A stretch of 64,000 nt of DNA, from positions 47,174 to 111,173 of the forward strand of contig JAKFEE010000015.1 in assembly GCA_036675815.1 (NCBI GenBank), in the 5' to 3' direction. Positions 52,435-63,992 of this stretch are shown here, piece after piece. This stretch comes from JAKFEE01 sp036675815 (GTDB lineage Bacteria; Pseudomonadota; Alphaproteobacteria; Rhodospirillales; Magnetospirillaceae). The position numbers were made by a program, and so were the translations under genes. How positions within the stretch are numbered: position 1 is the first letter of the stretch; each line of letters opens with the position of its first letter. The notes beneath the pieces were generated by a model. The model saw nothing but the letters and a program-made list of their open reading frames with translations. It had not been told where the DNA came from and did no database searches.

Positions 52435-53188
52435 TGCATTGATCGAGGTCCGAGGCGTTGCCGTGATCGCCAACGGCAACACGCTTCTGGATGAGGTCAG
52501 TCTGCAGGTGCCGGCGGGCAATATCGTTACCGTCGTGGGGCCGAACGGGGCAGGCAAGACCACGTTGCTCAAGGCGGTGCTGGGCCTGGTGCAGCCGCAG
52601 GCGGGGACGGTGTGGCGGCGGCCGGGCCTGCGCGTGGGCTATGTGCCGCAGCGCCTCAGCATCGATCCGTCGCTGCCGCTCACCGTGCGCCGCTTTCTGG
52701 CGCTGGCATTGCGGCGAGGTGGAGACGGCGAGGTGGCTGCGGCGCTGGCGGGAGTCAGGGCGGCCCATGTTCTCGACCGTCAGGTGCACGACATTTCCGG
52801 GGGCGAGCTGCAGCGGGTGATGCTGGCCCGCGCCGCCCTGCGCCGGCCCGATCTTCTCGTGCTGGACGAACCCGTTGGCAACGTGGACATGGTGGGGCAG
52901 GCCGAGCTCTATGCCGCCATCGCCAAGCTGCGCGACGACACCGGCTGCGGCGTGCTGATGGTGTCGCACGACCTGCATCTGGTGATGGCTGCCACCGATC
53001 AGGTCATCTGCCTCAACCACCACGTATGTTGCGCCGGGACGCCGCAGGCGGTCAGTCGCGATCCCGCCTACGCCGCGCTGTTCGGCACCCCTGCCGCGGC
53101 CAATCTGGCAGTGTACGCGCATCACCACGACCATCGGCACGGGCCGGACGGCTGCGTCGCCAATGAGCGGGATCAGCGTCATGGATGA
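52424..53188 (+). CDS. znuC: Zinc ABC transporter ATP-binding protein ZnuC
   Basis: 254-residue ATPase. Walker A GPNGAGKTT, signature ISGGELQRV and Walker B LLVLDEP are intact, as is the switch His (VSHD). The C-terminus is His-rich (YAHHHDHRHGPDG), common in ZnuC. The ATG at 52424 lies within the end of zur, and its own end overlaps znuB by 26 bases. Confidence 0.94.
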   Translation: MPADALIEVRGVAVIANGNTLLDEVSLQVPAGNIVTVVGPNGAGKTTLLKAVLGLVQPQAGTVWRRPGLRVGYVPQRLSIDPSLPLTVRRFLALALRRGGDGEVAAALAGVRAAHVLDRQVHDISGGELQRVMLARAALRRPDLLVLDEPVGNVDMVGQAELYAAIAKLRDDTGCGVLMVSHDLHLVMAATDQVICLNHHVCCAGTPQAVSRDPAYAALFGTPAAANLAVYAHHHDHRHGPDGCVANERDQRHG

Positions 53189-53969
53189 ATTCCTGCTGCG
53201 GGCGCTGCTCGCCGGTCTCGGCGTCGCCATCGTGGCCGGGCCGCTCGGCTGCTTCGTCGTCTGGCGGCGCATGGCCTATTTCGGCGACACCTTGGCGCAT
53301 AGCGCGTTGCTGGGTGTCGGCCTCGGCCTGGCTCTCGACGTCGGCGCCACCGCCGGCATCGTCATCGCCTGCGGGGCCATTGCCGCGGTCCTGGCGGCGA
53401 TGCACCGGCCACGCCGCTTCACCGCCGACACCGTGCTCGGCATCCTGTCGCATTCGGCCTTGGCCATCGGCTTGGTCGGCCTCGCCTTCATGACAGATCT
53501 GCGCCTCGATCTGATGGCTTATCTGTTCGGCGATATCCTGGCGGTGGGACCTGACGATCTATGGTGGATCTGGGGCGGCGGCGGCGGCGTGCTGCTGGGG
53601 CTGGTCCCGCTGTGGCGCCCCCTGTTGCACATGACGGTGAACGAGGAATTGGCGGCGGTGGAAGGCGAGCCGGTGATGCTGGCGAGGCTGGGGCTGATGC
53701 TGCTGCTCGCCCTGGTCGTCGCCGTGGCCATGAAGATCGTCGGCGCCCTGCTGATCACCGCGCTGCTCATCATCCCCGCGGCGACGGCCCGCGCCTTCGC
53801 CCGCACGCCCGAGACCATGGCGGTGCTGGCGGCGCTGGCCGGGGCGCTGGCGGTGTTTGCCGGCCTCGGCGGCTCGTTCGCCTATGACACGCCGTCCGGC
53901 CCGTCGATCGTCGTCGCCGCGGCGGCGCTGTTCGTGCTGTCGCTGGCGGCAAAGGCGGTGCGGCGCTGA
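53163..53969 (+). CDS. znuB: Zinc ABC transporter permease ZnuB
   Basis: 268-residue inner-membrane permease of the ABC-3 family with about eight membrane segments; RRMAYFGDTLAHSALLGVGL near residue 40 is the family signature. A second possible start is the ATG at 53181. It completes the zur-znuC-znuB operon. Confidence 0.94.
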   Translation: MSGISVMDEFLLRALLAGLGVAIVAGPLGCFVVWRRMAYFGDTLAHSALLGVGLGLALDVGATAGIVIACGAIAAVLAAMHRPRRFTADTVLGILSHSALAIGLVGLAFMTDLRLDLMAYLFGDILAVGPDDLWWIWGGGGGVLLGLVPLWRPLLHMTVNEELAAVEGEPVMLARLGLMLLLALVVAVAMKIVGALLITALLIIPAATARAFARTPETMAVLAALAGALAVFAGLGGSFAYDTPSGPSIVVAAAALFVLSLAAKAVRR

Positions 53970-54023
53970 GGCATTCTGGACATTACCGTCCTTCGGCCCC
54001 ATTCTGTGTGCAAGGAGCGAGGT

Positions 54024-54266
54024 ATGGCCGATCCCGACAATCTCGTCCTGCAGCACCTGCGCTACATCCGGGCCGCCGTCGACGAACTGCGGGCGGATAC
54101 CCGCGAGGTCAAGGGACGACTGACGGCGCTGGAGCAAGGGCAGGCGGCCATTCGGCGCGATCTGGGCGCCAGTGCGGAGACCGACGCAAGGATTCAGGGC
54201 CAGCTCGACAGGCTTGGCGATCGCGTCGAACGCATCGAACGCCGCCTCAATCTGAGCGACGCCTGA
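54024..54266 (+). CDS. Small coiled-coil protein, 80 residues
   Basis: Hydrophilic, mostly helical protein (MADPDNLVLQHLRYIRAAVD; heptad pattern to DRVERIERRLNLS) likely to form a coiled coil. Function unknown. AAGGAG six bases before the ATG is a good ribosome site. It lies 54 bases after znuB and ends just before the 22-bp palindrome. Confidence 0.75.
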   Translation: MADPDNLVLQHLRYIRAAVDELRADTREVKGRLTALEQGQAAIRRDLGASAETDARIQGQLDRLGDRVERIERRLNLSDA

Positions 54267-54269
54267 GCC

Positions 54270-54322
54270 GAGCGCGGAGCTCCAGCTCCGCAATGCGCTA
54301 GCGGAGCTGGAGCTCCGCGCTC
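54270..54322. terminator. 22-bp perfect palindrome between convergent genes
   Basis: Two 22-base arms (54270-54291 and 54301-54322, beginning GAGCGCGGAGCTCC) are exact reverse complements around a 9-base loop. It separates the small coiled-coil gene from metC and probably works as a two-way transcription barrier. One end (15 bases) recurs at 8949-8963, so it belongs to a repeat family. Confidence 0.7.
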
Positions 54323-54332
54323 CAAGCGTTGC

Positions 54333-55511
54333 CTATCCCCGCAGGCGCGCCAGCCCCGCGTCGAGGTCGGCCTTGAGGTCTTCCACGGCTTCCAGGCCGG
54401 CGTGCAGGCGCAGCACCGGTCCGGGCGGATTCCACGCGGTGGCGGTGCGGTGAATCTCGGCCGGCAGGATCAGGCTTTCGTAGCCGCCCCAACTGTAGCC
54501 CATGGCGAACAGCGTCATGCCATCCAGCATGGCGGCCACCGCATGTTTTTCCACCGGCTTCAGGATGAGGCCGAACAGGCCGCAGGCGCCGGTGAAATCG
54601 CGCCGCCACAGGGCGTGGCCGGGATCGGAGGGCAGGGCCGGATGCAGGACCTGCACCACCTCGGGGCGGCCGGCCAGCCATTCCGCCAGGGCAAGCCCGG
54701 TGCGCTGGTGGCGCTCCAGCCGTACCGCCAGAGTGCGCAGGCCGCGCAGGCCGAGATAGCACTCGTCGGCACCGGCGCTGTAGCCGAAGGCGACCACGGT
54801 GTTCTTCACCCGATTCCAATGGTCTTCGCGTGCGGTCGTAACCATTCCGAGCATGGCGTCGGCGTGGCCGACGATGTATTTCGTCGCCGCCTGGACCGAA
54901 ATGTCGACGCCGTGGCGGAATGGCTTGAAGTACAAGGGCGTGCCCCAGGTGTTGTCCATGGCCACCACGGCCCCGGCGGCGTGCGCCGCGTCGGCGATGG
55001 CCGGCACGTCCTGGATCTCGAAGGTCAGCGAGCCCGGCGATTCGAGGAACACCAGGCGCGTGTTGGGCCGTATCAGACCAGCGATGCCGGCGCCGATGGC
55101 GGGATCGTAATAGGTGGTCTCTACGCCGAAATTGCGCAGGACCGAGTCGCAGAACTTGCGCGTCGGCCCGTAGACGGTATCGACCATCAGCAGGTGGTCG
55201 CCGGCTTTGAGGAAGGCGCATAGGGTCGCGCATACGGCGGCCAGCCCCGAAGAGGTGGCCACGCTGCGCACGCCGCCCTCCAACTCGGCTACGGCTTCCT
55301 CCAGCGCGAACGTCGTCGGCGTGCCGTAGCGGCCATAGTAGAGCCGGCTGTCGAATCGCCGCTCGGTCGCCTGTTCCAGCGCGGCGACCGTCGGAAAGGT
55401 GACGGTGGAGACGTGATAGACCGGCGGGTTGACCGCGCCAAACTGCTGGTCGGGATGGCTGCCGGCATGGACGAGCGTGGTGTCGTCGCGGCGGGTGTCG
55501 TTGTCGCTCAT
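54333..55511 (-). CDS. metC: Cystathionine beta-lyase
   Basis: 392-residue PLP enzyme of the Cys/Met-metabolism family that splits cystathionine to homocysteine, pyruvate and ammonia. The PLP lysine is in QAATKYIVGHADAM; the N-terminus TTLVHAGSHPDQQFGAVNPP and YGRYGTPTTFALEEAVAELE are typical of MetC rather than MetB. It is the last gene of a minus-strand sulfur block with sseA and cysK. Confidence 0.92.
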   Translation of the reverse strand: MSDNDTRRDDTTLVHAGSHPDQQFGAVNPPVYHVSTVTFPTVAALEQATERRFDSRLYYGRYGTPTTFALEEAVAELEGGVRSVATSSGLAAVCATLCAFLKAGDHLLMVDTVYGPTRKFCDSVLRNFGVETTYYDPAIGAGIAGLIRPNTRLVFLESPGSLTFEIQDVPAIADAAHAAGAVVAMDNTWGTPLYFKPFRHGVDISVQAATKYIVGHADAMLGMVTTAREDHWNRVKNTVVAFGYSAGADECYLGLRGLRTLAVRLERHQRTGLALAEWLAGRPEVVQVLHPALPSDPGHALWRRDFTGACGLFGLILKPVEKHAVAAMLDGMTLFAMGYSWGGYESLILPAEIHRTATAWNPPGPVLRLHAGLEAVEDLKADLDAGLARLRG

Positions 55512-55580
55512 GGTCTCCGGCTCGGGGAAAGGGGCTGCCTGCCCATCACATCGCAGCCCACCCCGTGCCAGTCAAGCAAC

Positions 55581-55679
55581 TCAGCCCAGCAGGATGGCGA
55601 CGGACACCAGAAGCAGGGTGAGGAAGGAAACGGCGGCGGTGGCGTCGCGGGCGACGGCCTTGGCTTTCGGTTTGCGCAT
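55581..55679 (-). CDS. 32-residue single-span membrane peptide
   Basis: Starts MRKPKAKAVARDA, then a hydrophobic span to ILLG at the stop. GAGGAGGCCAC gives a strong ribosome site six bases before the ATG. The layout (basic N-terminus, one membrane helix) is that of small regulatory or assembly peptides. It lies between sseA and metC in the same orientation. Confidence 0.6.
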   Translation of the reverse strand: MRKPKAKAVARDATAAVSFLTLLLVSVAILLG

Positions 55680-55796
55680 GTGGCCTCCTCTACGAAGCTT
55701 TCGGGCTATCATAGCCCCTTTCGAATCAGCTGGGCAGAGCCTATCGCGCCATCAACCGCCTTCGGCCTGTTCAAACGTATGAGAAGCTTCGGCGCG

Positions 55797-56654
55797 TCAG
55801 TCCTTGACCGCCGGCGTGTCTTCGCGTGCGCCCCATTCCGCCCAGGAGCCATCGTAGACCGCAACTTGGCGATGGCCGAGGAGGTGTAGCGCCAAGGCCA
55901 GCACACAGGCGGTGACGCCCGAGCCACAGGTGGTGACGGCGGGGCGGGTGAAGTCGACGCCGGCGCGGTCGACGGCCGCGCGCAATTGGTCGGCGGGCAG
56001 CATGGTGCGGCTGGCCTCGTCGATCAACTCGCCGAAGGGGAGATTGATGCTGCCGGGAATGTGGCCGACCTTCTTACCCGGCCATAATTCGGCGTCACGG
56101 CCGTGGAAGCGGCCGGCCGAACGGGCGTCGATCACCTGCTCCCGCCCGGTTTCGAGATTGGCCAGCAGGTCTTCGGCGGTGCGCGCCCTGGTGGTGTCGA
56201 CGCGCGCCATGAAGTGGCGCTCGCGCGGCATCGGCGGCAGATTGTCGATCGGGCGGCCTTCGCTCAGCCACTTGGGCAGGCCGCCGTCGAGCACCGCCAC
56301 GTCCTTGTGGCCAAAATGGCGGAACATCCACCATACCCGCGCCGCGGCGCTGGCGAAGCCGGTGCCGTCGTAGACGATGATGCGGTTGCCGTCGCCCAAA
56401 CCCAACTTGCGCACCTTGCTGGCGAATTTTGCGGGTGGCGGCAGCATATGCGGATAGGGGCTGGCGGCATCGGCGATGTCATCGATGTCGAAGAACACCG
56501 CTCCCGGTAGGTGCCGGCTGCCATACTCCTCGCGCGCGCTGCGGTTCTGGATCGGCATGTAGTAGCTGGCGTCCACCACCCGCACGTCGGGTGCGCTCAG
56601 ATGGTCCGCCAACCATGTGGTGCTGACCAGGGCATTGGGATTCGCATAGTCCAT
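55797..56654 (-). CDS. sseA: 3-mercaptopyruvate sulfurtransferase
   Basis: 285-residue enzyme with two rhodanese domains; the active-site cysteine is in CGSGVTA, the signature of 3-mercaptopyruvate sulfurtransferases rather than thiosulfate ones (CRxGx). It begins ALVSTTWLADHLSAPDVRVV. It follows cysK closely (23 bases), suggesting a cysteine-handling operon. Confidence 0.93.
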   Translation of the reverse strand: MDYANPNALVSTTWLADHLSAPDVRVVDASYYMPIQNRSAREEYGSRHLPGAVFFDIDDIADAASPYPHMLPPPAKFASKVRKLGLGDGNRIIVYDGTGFASAAARVWWMFRHFGHKDVAVLDGGLPKWLSEGRPIDNLPPMPRERHFMARVDTTRARTAEDLLANLETGREQVIDARSAGRFHGRDAELWPGKKVGHIPGSINLPFGELIDEASRTMLPADQLRAAVDRAGVDFTRPAVTTCGSGVTACVLALALHLLGHRQVAVYDGSWAEWGAREDTPAVKD

Positions 56655-56677
56655 GGGGCGCGTCCTGGGCTGGATGG

Positions 56678-57682
56678 TTACGACAGCCAGTCCGGCACGG
56701 GCAGATTGCGCTCGCGCAGGAAGGTGGGATTGAACAGCTTGCTTTGATAGCGCGTGCCGTAATCGGCGAGGATGGTGACGATGGTGTGTCCCGGTCCCAT
56801 GTCGCGCGCGATCTTGATCGCCGCCATCACGTTGATGCCCGACGACAGGCCGACGATCAGGCCCTCGTCCTTGACCAGATCGAAGATCACCGGCAGCGCC
56901 TCCTCGTCGGTGATGCGCAGCGCATCGTCGATGGGAGCGCCCTCGAGATTTCGGGTAACGCGGCCCTGGCCGATGCCCTCGGTGATCGAGCTGCCCTCGG
57001 ACTTGAGCTCGCCGGTCTTGATCCAGCTATAGAGCGCCGCCCCCATGGGGTCGGCGAGGACGGTGCGCACCGCCGGCTTGCGCTCCTTGAGCGCCATGGC
57101 GATGCCGGCCAGGGTGCCGCCGGTGCCGACGGCGCAGGTGAAGGCGTCGATCTTGCCGCCCGTCTGCTCCCAGATCTCCGGGCCGGTGGTGTGGCAGTGG
57201 CCCTCGCGGTTGGCCGGATTGTCGAACTGGTTGGCCCACACGGCGCCGCCCGGCTCGGTCTGCGCCAGTTCCTTGGCCAGCCGCTCGGCGACATGGACGT
57301 AGTTGCCCGGATTGGAGTAGGGCACGGCCGGCACCAGCCGCAGGTCGGCGCGGCAGATGCGCAGCATGTCCAGCTTTTCCTGGCTCTGCGTCTCGGGGAC
57401 GACGATCACCGTACGGTAGCCCAGGGCATTGGCGACCAGGGCCAACCCAATGCCGGTGTTGCCGGCGGTGCCCTCGACGATGACGCCGCCGGGCTTCAAC
57501 AGGCCGCGCGCCTCGGCGTCACGCACCAGGAACAGGGCGGCGCGGTCCTTGACCGACCCGCCGGGGTTCAGGAACTCCGCCTTGGCCAGGATGGTGCAAC
57601 CGGTCGCCTCGGAGGCGCGCCTCAGCTTGATCAGCGGGGTCTGTCCGATGGTTTCCAGAAAGCCATTGCGTATGTCGGTCAT
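56678..57682 (-). CDS. cysK: Cysteine synthase A-type PLP enzyme
   Basis: 334-residue fold-type II PLP enzyme that makes cysteine from O-acetylserine and sulfide. PLP lysine is in NPGGSVKDR, the phosphate-binding loop TGGTLAG, and the substrate loop EGTAGNTGIGLA (ordinary CysK has TSGNT). It is slightly longer than CysK of E. coli and may be a CysK2/CBS-like variant. I took the ATG at 57682, with GTGAGG upstream, over the GTG at 57694. Confidence 0.85.
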   Translation of the reverse strand: MTDIRNGFLETIGQTPLIKLRRASEATGCTILAKAEFLNPGGSVKDRAALFLVRDAEARGLLKPGGVIVEGTAGNTGIGLALVANALGYRTVIVVPETQSQEKLDMLRICRADLRLVPAVPYSNPGNYVHVAERLAKELAQTEPGGAVWANQFDNPANREGHCHTTGPEIWEQTGGKIDAFTCAVGTGGTLAGIAMALKERKPAVRTVLADPMGAALYSWIKTGELKSEGSSITEGIGQGRVTRNLEGAPIDDALRITDEEALPVIFDLVKDEGLIVGLSSGINVMAAIKIARDMGPGHTIVTILADYGTRYQSKLFNPTFLRERNLPVPDWLS

Positions 57683-57733
57683 GACGAGCCTCACCTGCGA
57701 GAACGGCGAAAGTAGCGGTGCGCGCCGTGTCGA

Positions 57734-58363
57734 TCAAGCCGGCCGCTCGGGTAAAGCCGCCCGCACCCACCGCCGGCGCAGGGACTCGCGGTTGAGCGCC
57801 AGCCACTGCAGGGCGATGATGGTGACGGCGTTGGCGGTGCGGCTATCGCCCAGCATGGCGATGGCCTCGTCGGCCGACACGACGAAGGCGCGGATGTCCT
57901 CGTCCTCGTCATGTACGCCGTAATGGCCGCCAACCTCGGTCGAGTCGATGCGGCCACAGAACAAAGCGCAGCTTTCGCTGGCGCCGCCGGGGCTGGACAG
58001 ATAGGCGACCACCGGCACCAGATCGGTGATATGGCAGCCGGCCTCCTCCACGGCTTCACGACGGACCACGTCCTCGGGCGTCTCGCCCTCCTCGATGATG
58101 CCGGCGACGACCTCGATCATCCAGGCCGAGCGGCCGGCGGCCATCGCCCCGGCGCGGAACTGCTCGATCAGGACCACGGTGTCGCGGTCGGGATCATACA
58201 GGAGCACCCCCGCGGCATGGCCACGCTCGAACACCTCGCGCACCACCGGTCGGCTCCAGTTTCCGTCGAAGCGCCGATGGCGCAGGCGATAGCGATCGAT
58301 GCGGAAATAGCCGCTGTAGGCGGCGGTCTTCTCGATGATCTCGATGTCGTCGTCTGCGGTCAT
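57734..58363 (-). CDS. NUDIX hydrolase, ADP-ribose pyrophosphatase type
   Basis: 209-residue Nudix enzyme with the complete box GIIEEGETPEDVVRREAVEE plus following AG, and the family's N-terminal dimerization strands (FRIDRYRLRHRRFDG). ADP-ribose or another nucleotide sugar is the likely substrate. GGAGAGG precedes the ATG at 58363. Confidence 0.88.
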   Translation of the reverse strand: MTADDDIEIIEKTAAYSGYFRIDRYRLRHRRFDGNWSRPVVREVFERGHAAGVLLYDPDRDTVVLIEQFRAGAMAAGRSAWMIEVVAGIIEEGETPEDVVRREAVEEAGCHITDLVPVVAYLSSPGGASESCALFCGRIDSTEVGGHYGVHDEDEDIRAFVVSADEAIAMLGDSRTANAVTIIALQWLALNRESLRRRWVRAALPERPA

Positions 58364-58466
58364 GGCGGCGTCCTCTCCTGCTGCTCCCGGTTTACCCCCG
58401 GCGAACCGGAAGCAGCAACCCCGCACCCGAGATGAGGCGACTTGCACGCATCGATTCTGAACGACA

Positions 58467-58483
58467 TGATTAAGATTGAATCA
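58467..58483. promoter_or_regulatory. Inverted repeat upstream of the RHH antitoxin
   Basis: TGATT-N7-AATCA, 17 bases before the antitoxin ATG, in an otherwise GC-rich region. It is a plausible autorepression site for the RHH antitoxin. Confidence 0.4.
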
Positions 58484-58500
58484 CGGTGAAGGGCTTCGCC

Positions 58501-58770
58501 ATGGCACGGACAGAAACCAAAGCACTGACCGCTCATGTGCCGCTTTCGCTGGCCGAGAAGGTCGACCAGATGGCCGAACGGCTTGATCGCTCGCGCGGCT
58601 GGATCGTGAAACAGGCGCTGTCGGCTTGGCTTGCCCAAGAAGAAGAGCGCGAGCGGTTGACCCGCGAGGCACTCGCTGACGTGGATGCGGGCCGTGTTGT
58701 CGACCATCTGGCCGTGCAGGCGTGGGCTGACAGTCTGGACGCCGACGAACCGCGGTCAGCACCACGCTGA
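58501..58770 (+). CDS. Ribbon-helix-helix antitoxin
   Basis: 89-residue CopG/RHH-type antitoxin: TALTAHVPLSLAEKVDQMAE strand-helix, then ERLDRSRGWIVKQALSAWL. A hydrophilic toxin-binding tail follows. It precedes the ParE-type toxin with a TGATG overlap. This module is intact, unlike the others here. Confidence 0.88.
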   Translation: MARTETKALTAHVPLSLAEKVDQMAERLDRSRGWIVKQALSAWLAQEEERERLTREALADVDAGRVVDHLAVQAWADSLDADEPRSAPR

Positions 58771-59042
58771 TGGACCTGAAATGGACCAGTAAGGCGCTTT
58801 CCGACCTGACCCGCCTGTACGAATTCTTGGCGTCGGTGAACAAGCCGGCGGCGGCGCGGGCGGTGCAGACGCTGAAGGCGCCGAGCATCCTGCTGAACAA
58901 TCCCCGTCTCGGCGAACAGCTTTTCGAATTCCAACCGCGGGAGGTGAGGCGGCTGCTCGTCGGGCGCTATGAGATGCGTTACGAGATCCGGGATTCTGTC
59001 ATTTACGTGCTGCGGGTGTGGCATACGCGAGCGGATCGTTAG
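58770..59042 (+). CDS. ParE/RelE-family toxin
   Basis: 90-residue ParE-type toxin: LKWTSKALSDLTRLYEFLAS, LLNNPRLGEQL, RRLLVGRYEMRYEIRDSVIY, ending RVWHTRADR. ParE toxins poison DNA gyrase; RelE ones cut mRNA, and the family cannot be split from sequence alone. It overlaps its antitoxin by one base and has no frameshift. Confidence 0.9.
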   Translation: MDLKWTSKALSDLTRLYEFLASVNKPAAARAVQTLKAPSILLNNPRLGEQLFEFQPREVRRLLVGRYEMRYEIRDSVIYVLRVWHTRADR

Positions 59043-59145
59043 CCGGTGCGCTCGCCATGTGCTTGGCTGGACCGGCGAGGCCGTCCCCTTGCCGTATCCC
59101 CCAGGCTGTTTGACGCAGCAGGTGATCCCGGTCTTGCCCAGCTGT

Positions 59146-59178
59146 CTGCAATGAATACGTTGATAGCATCGATTGCAG
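59146..59178. promoter_or_regulatory. Inverted repeat upstream of the FitA antitoxin
   Basis: CTGCAAT and ATTGCAG, seven-base perfect arms 19 bases apart, ending ten bases before the antitoxin start. FitA-type antitoxins bind such inverted repeats. Confidence 0.4.
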
Positions 59179-59188
59179 GAGCGCTCCG

Positions 59189-59434
59189 TTGGCCAGCATC
59201 ACCATCCGCAATCTCGACGATCCGCTGAAACGCCGACTCAGGCTGCGTGCGGCCACACACGGTCGCTCCATGGAAGAGGAAGCGCGCGACATTCTCCGGA
59301 GCGCCTTGGCTGCGGAGCCGCGCGCCAGGAATCTGGCTGAGGCGATCCGTAGCCGCTTCGAGCCATTGGGCGGTATTGATCTGCCGCACCTGCCGCGCGA
59401 GCCCATGCGCGACCCGCCGTCCTTCGACGAATGA
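59189..59434 (+). CDS. FitA/VapB-type antitoxin
   Basis: 81-residue Arc-type antitoxin: ASITIRNLDDPLKRRLRLRA, AATHGRSMEEEARDILRSAL and an acidic-aromatic tail for toxin binding. TTG start with AGGAGCG five bases upstream. It overlaps the toxin start by four bases. The antitoxin is intact; the toxin is not. Confidence 0.85.
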   Translation: MASITIRNLDDPLKRRLRLRAATHGRSMEEEARDILRSALAAEPRARNLAEAIRSRFEPLGGIDLPHLPREPMRDPPSFDE

Positions 59435-59851
59435 TCGTACTCGACGCCAATGTGCTGTCGGAGCTCATGCGACCGCGCCTCGACGTCAGAGTGATGACAT
59501 GGTTGGCAAGCTGCCCGCCCTTCGGCACCTTCACCACCGCCATCACCCAATCCGAGATTCTTTACGGGCTTGCCTTGCTTGCTGACGGGCGGCGTCGTGA
59601 TGCCTTGGAAGCTGCGGCACGCGCAATGTTCGGCCAGGATTTCGACGGGCGCGTGTTGCCCTTCGACGGCGTTGCAGCGGCAAGCTTACGCCGAAATTGC
59701 GGCAGCACGTCGTCGTGCCGGCAGGCCAATATCGCAATCCGACGCCCAAATTGCACCTATCGCGCACTCACGTGGTGCGGCGGTGGCTACGCGTAACGTC
59801 CTTGATTTTGAAGGATGTGGGATCGACATCATCGATCCCTGGCGCGGATAA
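59431..59851 (+). pseudogene. Frameshifted FitB-type PIN toxin
   Basis: MIVLDANVLSELMRPRLDVR starts a PIN toxin with the catalytic aspartate. At about 59682 one extra A shifts the frame: the original frame drifts to an unrelated end at 59796, while the expected tail (AEIAAARRRAGRPISQSDAQ, then ATRNVLDFEG) lies in the next frame and ends at 59851. Removing that base restores a complete domain of about 140 residues. Confidence 0.8.
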
Positions 59852-59910
59852 TCGCCTCGCCGTCTCGGCAGGGCTGTTGCCTAGCCGACTGGCGCCGCCA
59901 TAATGCGCGC

Positions 59911-63369
<3,459 letters not shown>

Positions 63370-63376
63370 GCGGCGC

Positions 63377-63487
63377 TCAGTCGTTGGGGCCGCCCGACTG
63401 TTTCTTGAAAACGTAATACCAGACCGAGAATCCGATACCGACCGCGGCATAACCCATGCCGATCCAGAAAAACGCTTCACCGACCAT
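63377..63487 (-). CDS. 36-residue membrane peptide
   Basis: MVGEAFFWIGMGYAAVGIGF then WYYVFKKQ and an acidic Asn-Asp end: one hydrophobic span with a positively charged C-terminal side. GGGGGAGGACTGGC before the ATG is a strong ribosome site. It is convergent with dnaE and would be missed by usual size limits. Function unknown. Confidence 0.6.
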   Translation of the reverse strand: MVGEAFFWIGMGYAAVGIGFSVWYYVFKKQSGGPND

Positions 63488-63616
63488 GCCAGTCCTCCCC
63501 CAGTTGTGATGGTCATCGCCCGGACGGCCACGGCCGTCAAGCACCAAAAGCGACACTTTTCCCGAGGCGAGGTCGATGATAACCCTGGCTCCGGCGGCAA
63601 TGAAGGAGTCCAATTC

Positions 63617-63859
63617 ATGCACCGTTGGTTTTCCGGCGCCTTGATCTTGGCTAGCTTGCTGACGCTGGGCGGCTGTGGCATCCCCGATGGCATCGCCTAC
63701 GGGATCAAGTCCATCGAACGCAACCGCGCAGGGGGACAGGCGCGGCCATTGTCTGCGGCTCCCGCCGCCGTGGCGCCGACGGAACCCGAGCCGGCGCCCC
63801 TGCCGACGCCAGTGCGCCGCGACAGCGTCGAAGTCGAGCAACTGCCGCCACCCCAGTAA
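63617..63859 (+). CDS. Small lipoprotein
   Basis: 80 residues: signal sequence MHRWFSGALILASLLTLGGC with a lipobox-like LGGC, then a Pro/Ala/Glu-rich mature part (PTEPEPAPLPTPVRR). Likely lipid-anchored in the envelope. AAGGAG eight bases before the ATG at 63617. Function unknown; it is divergent from the 36-residue peptide. Confidence 0.65.
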   Translation: MHRWFSGALILASLLTLGGCGIPDGIAYGIKSIERNRAGGQARPLSAAPAAVAPTEPEPAPLPTPVRRDSVEVEQLPPPQ

Positions 63860-63924
63860 CGGCGGGACTCTGTCAAGCGGAGATGGGGTAATCGGGCCCC
63901 ATCGCTCCAAGAGACAATAGGGGC

Positions 63925-63992
63925 GGCTGTCCCCAAACTGATGGGATTGCACGAGGTCCGATAGCCGGCCTCACACCGTCAGGGGGACAGCC
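63925..63992 (+). promoter_or_regulatory. Inverted repeat covering the ribosome site of the edge gene
   Basis: GGCTGTCCCC (63925-63934) is the exact reverse complement of GGGGACAGCC (63983-63992), and the second arm contains the GGGGGA Shine-Dalgarno of the ATG at 63993. Upstream, ATGGGG...CCCCAT forms another hairpin near 63884-63903. Folding would hide the ribosome site. It could be a regulatory leader or part of a mobile-element end. Confidence 0.5.
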
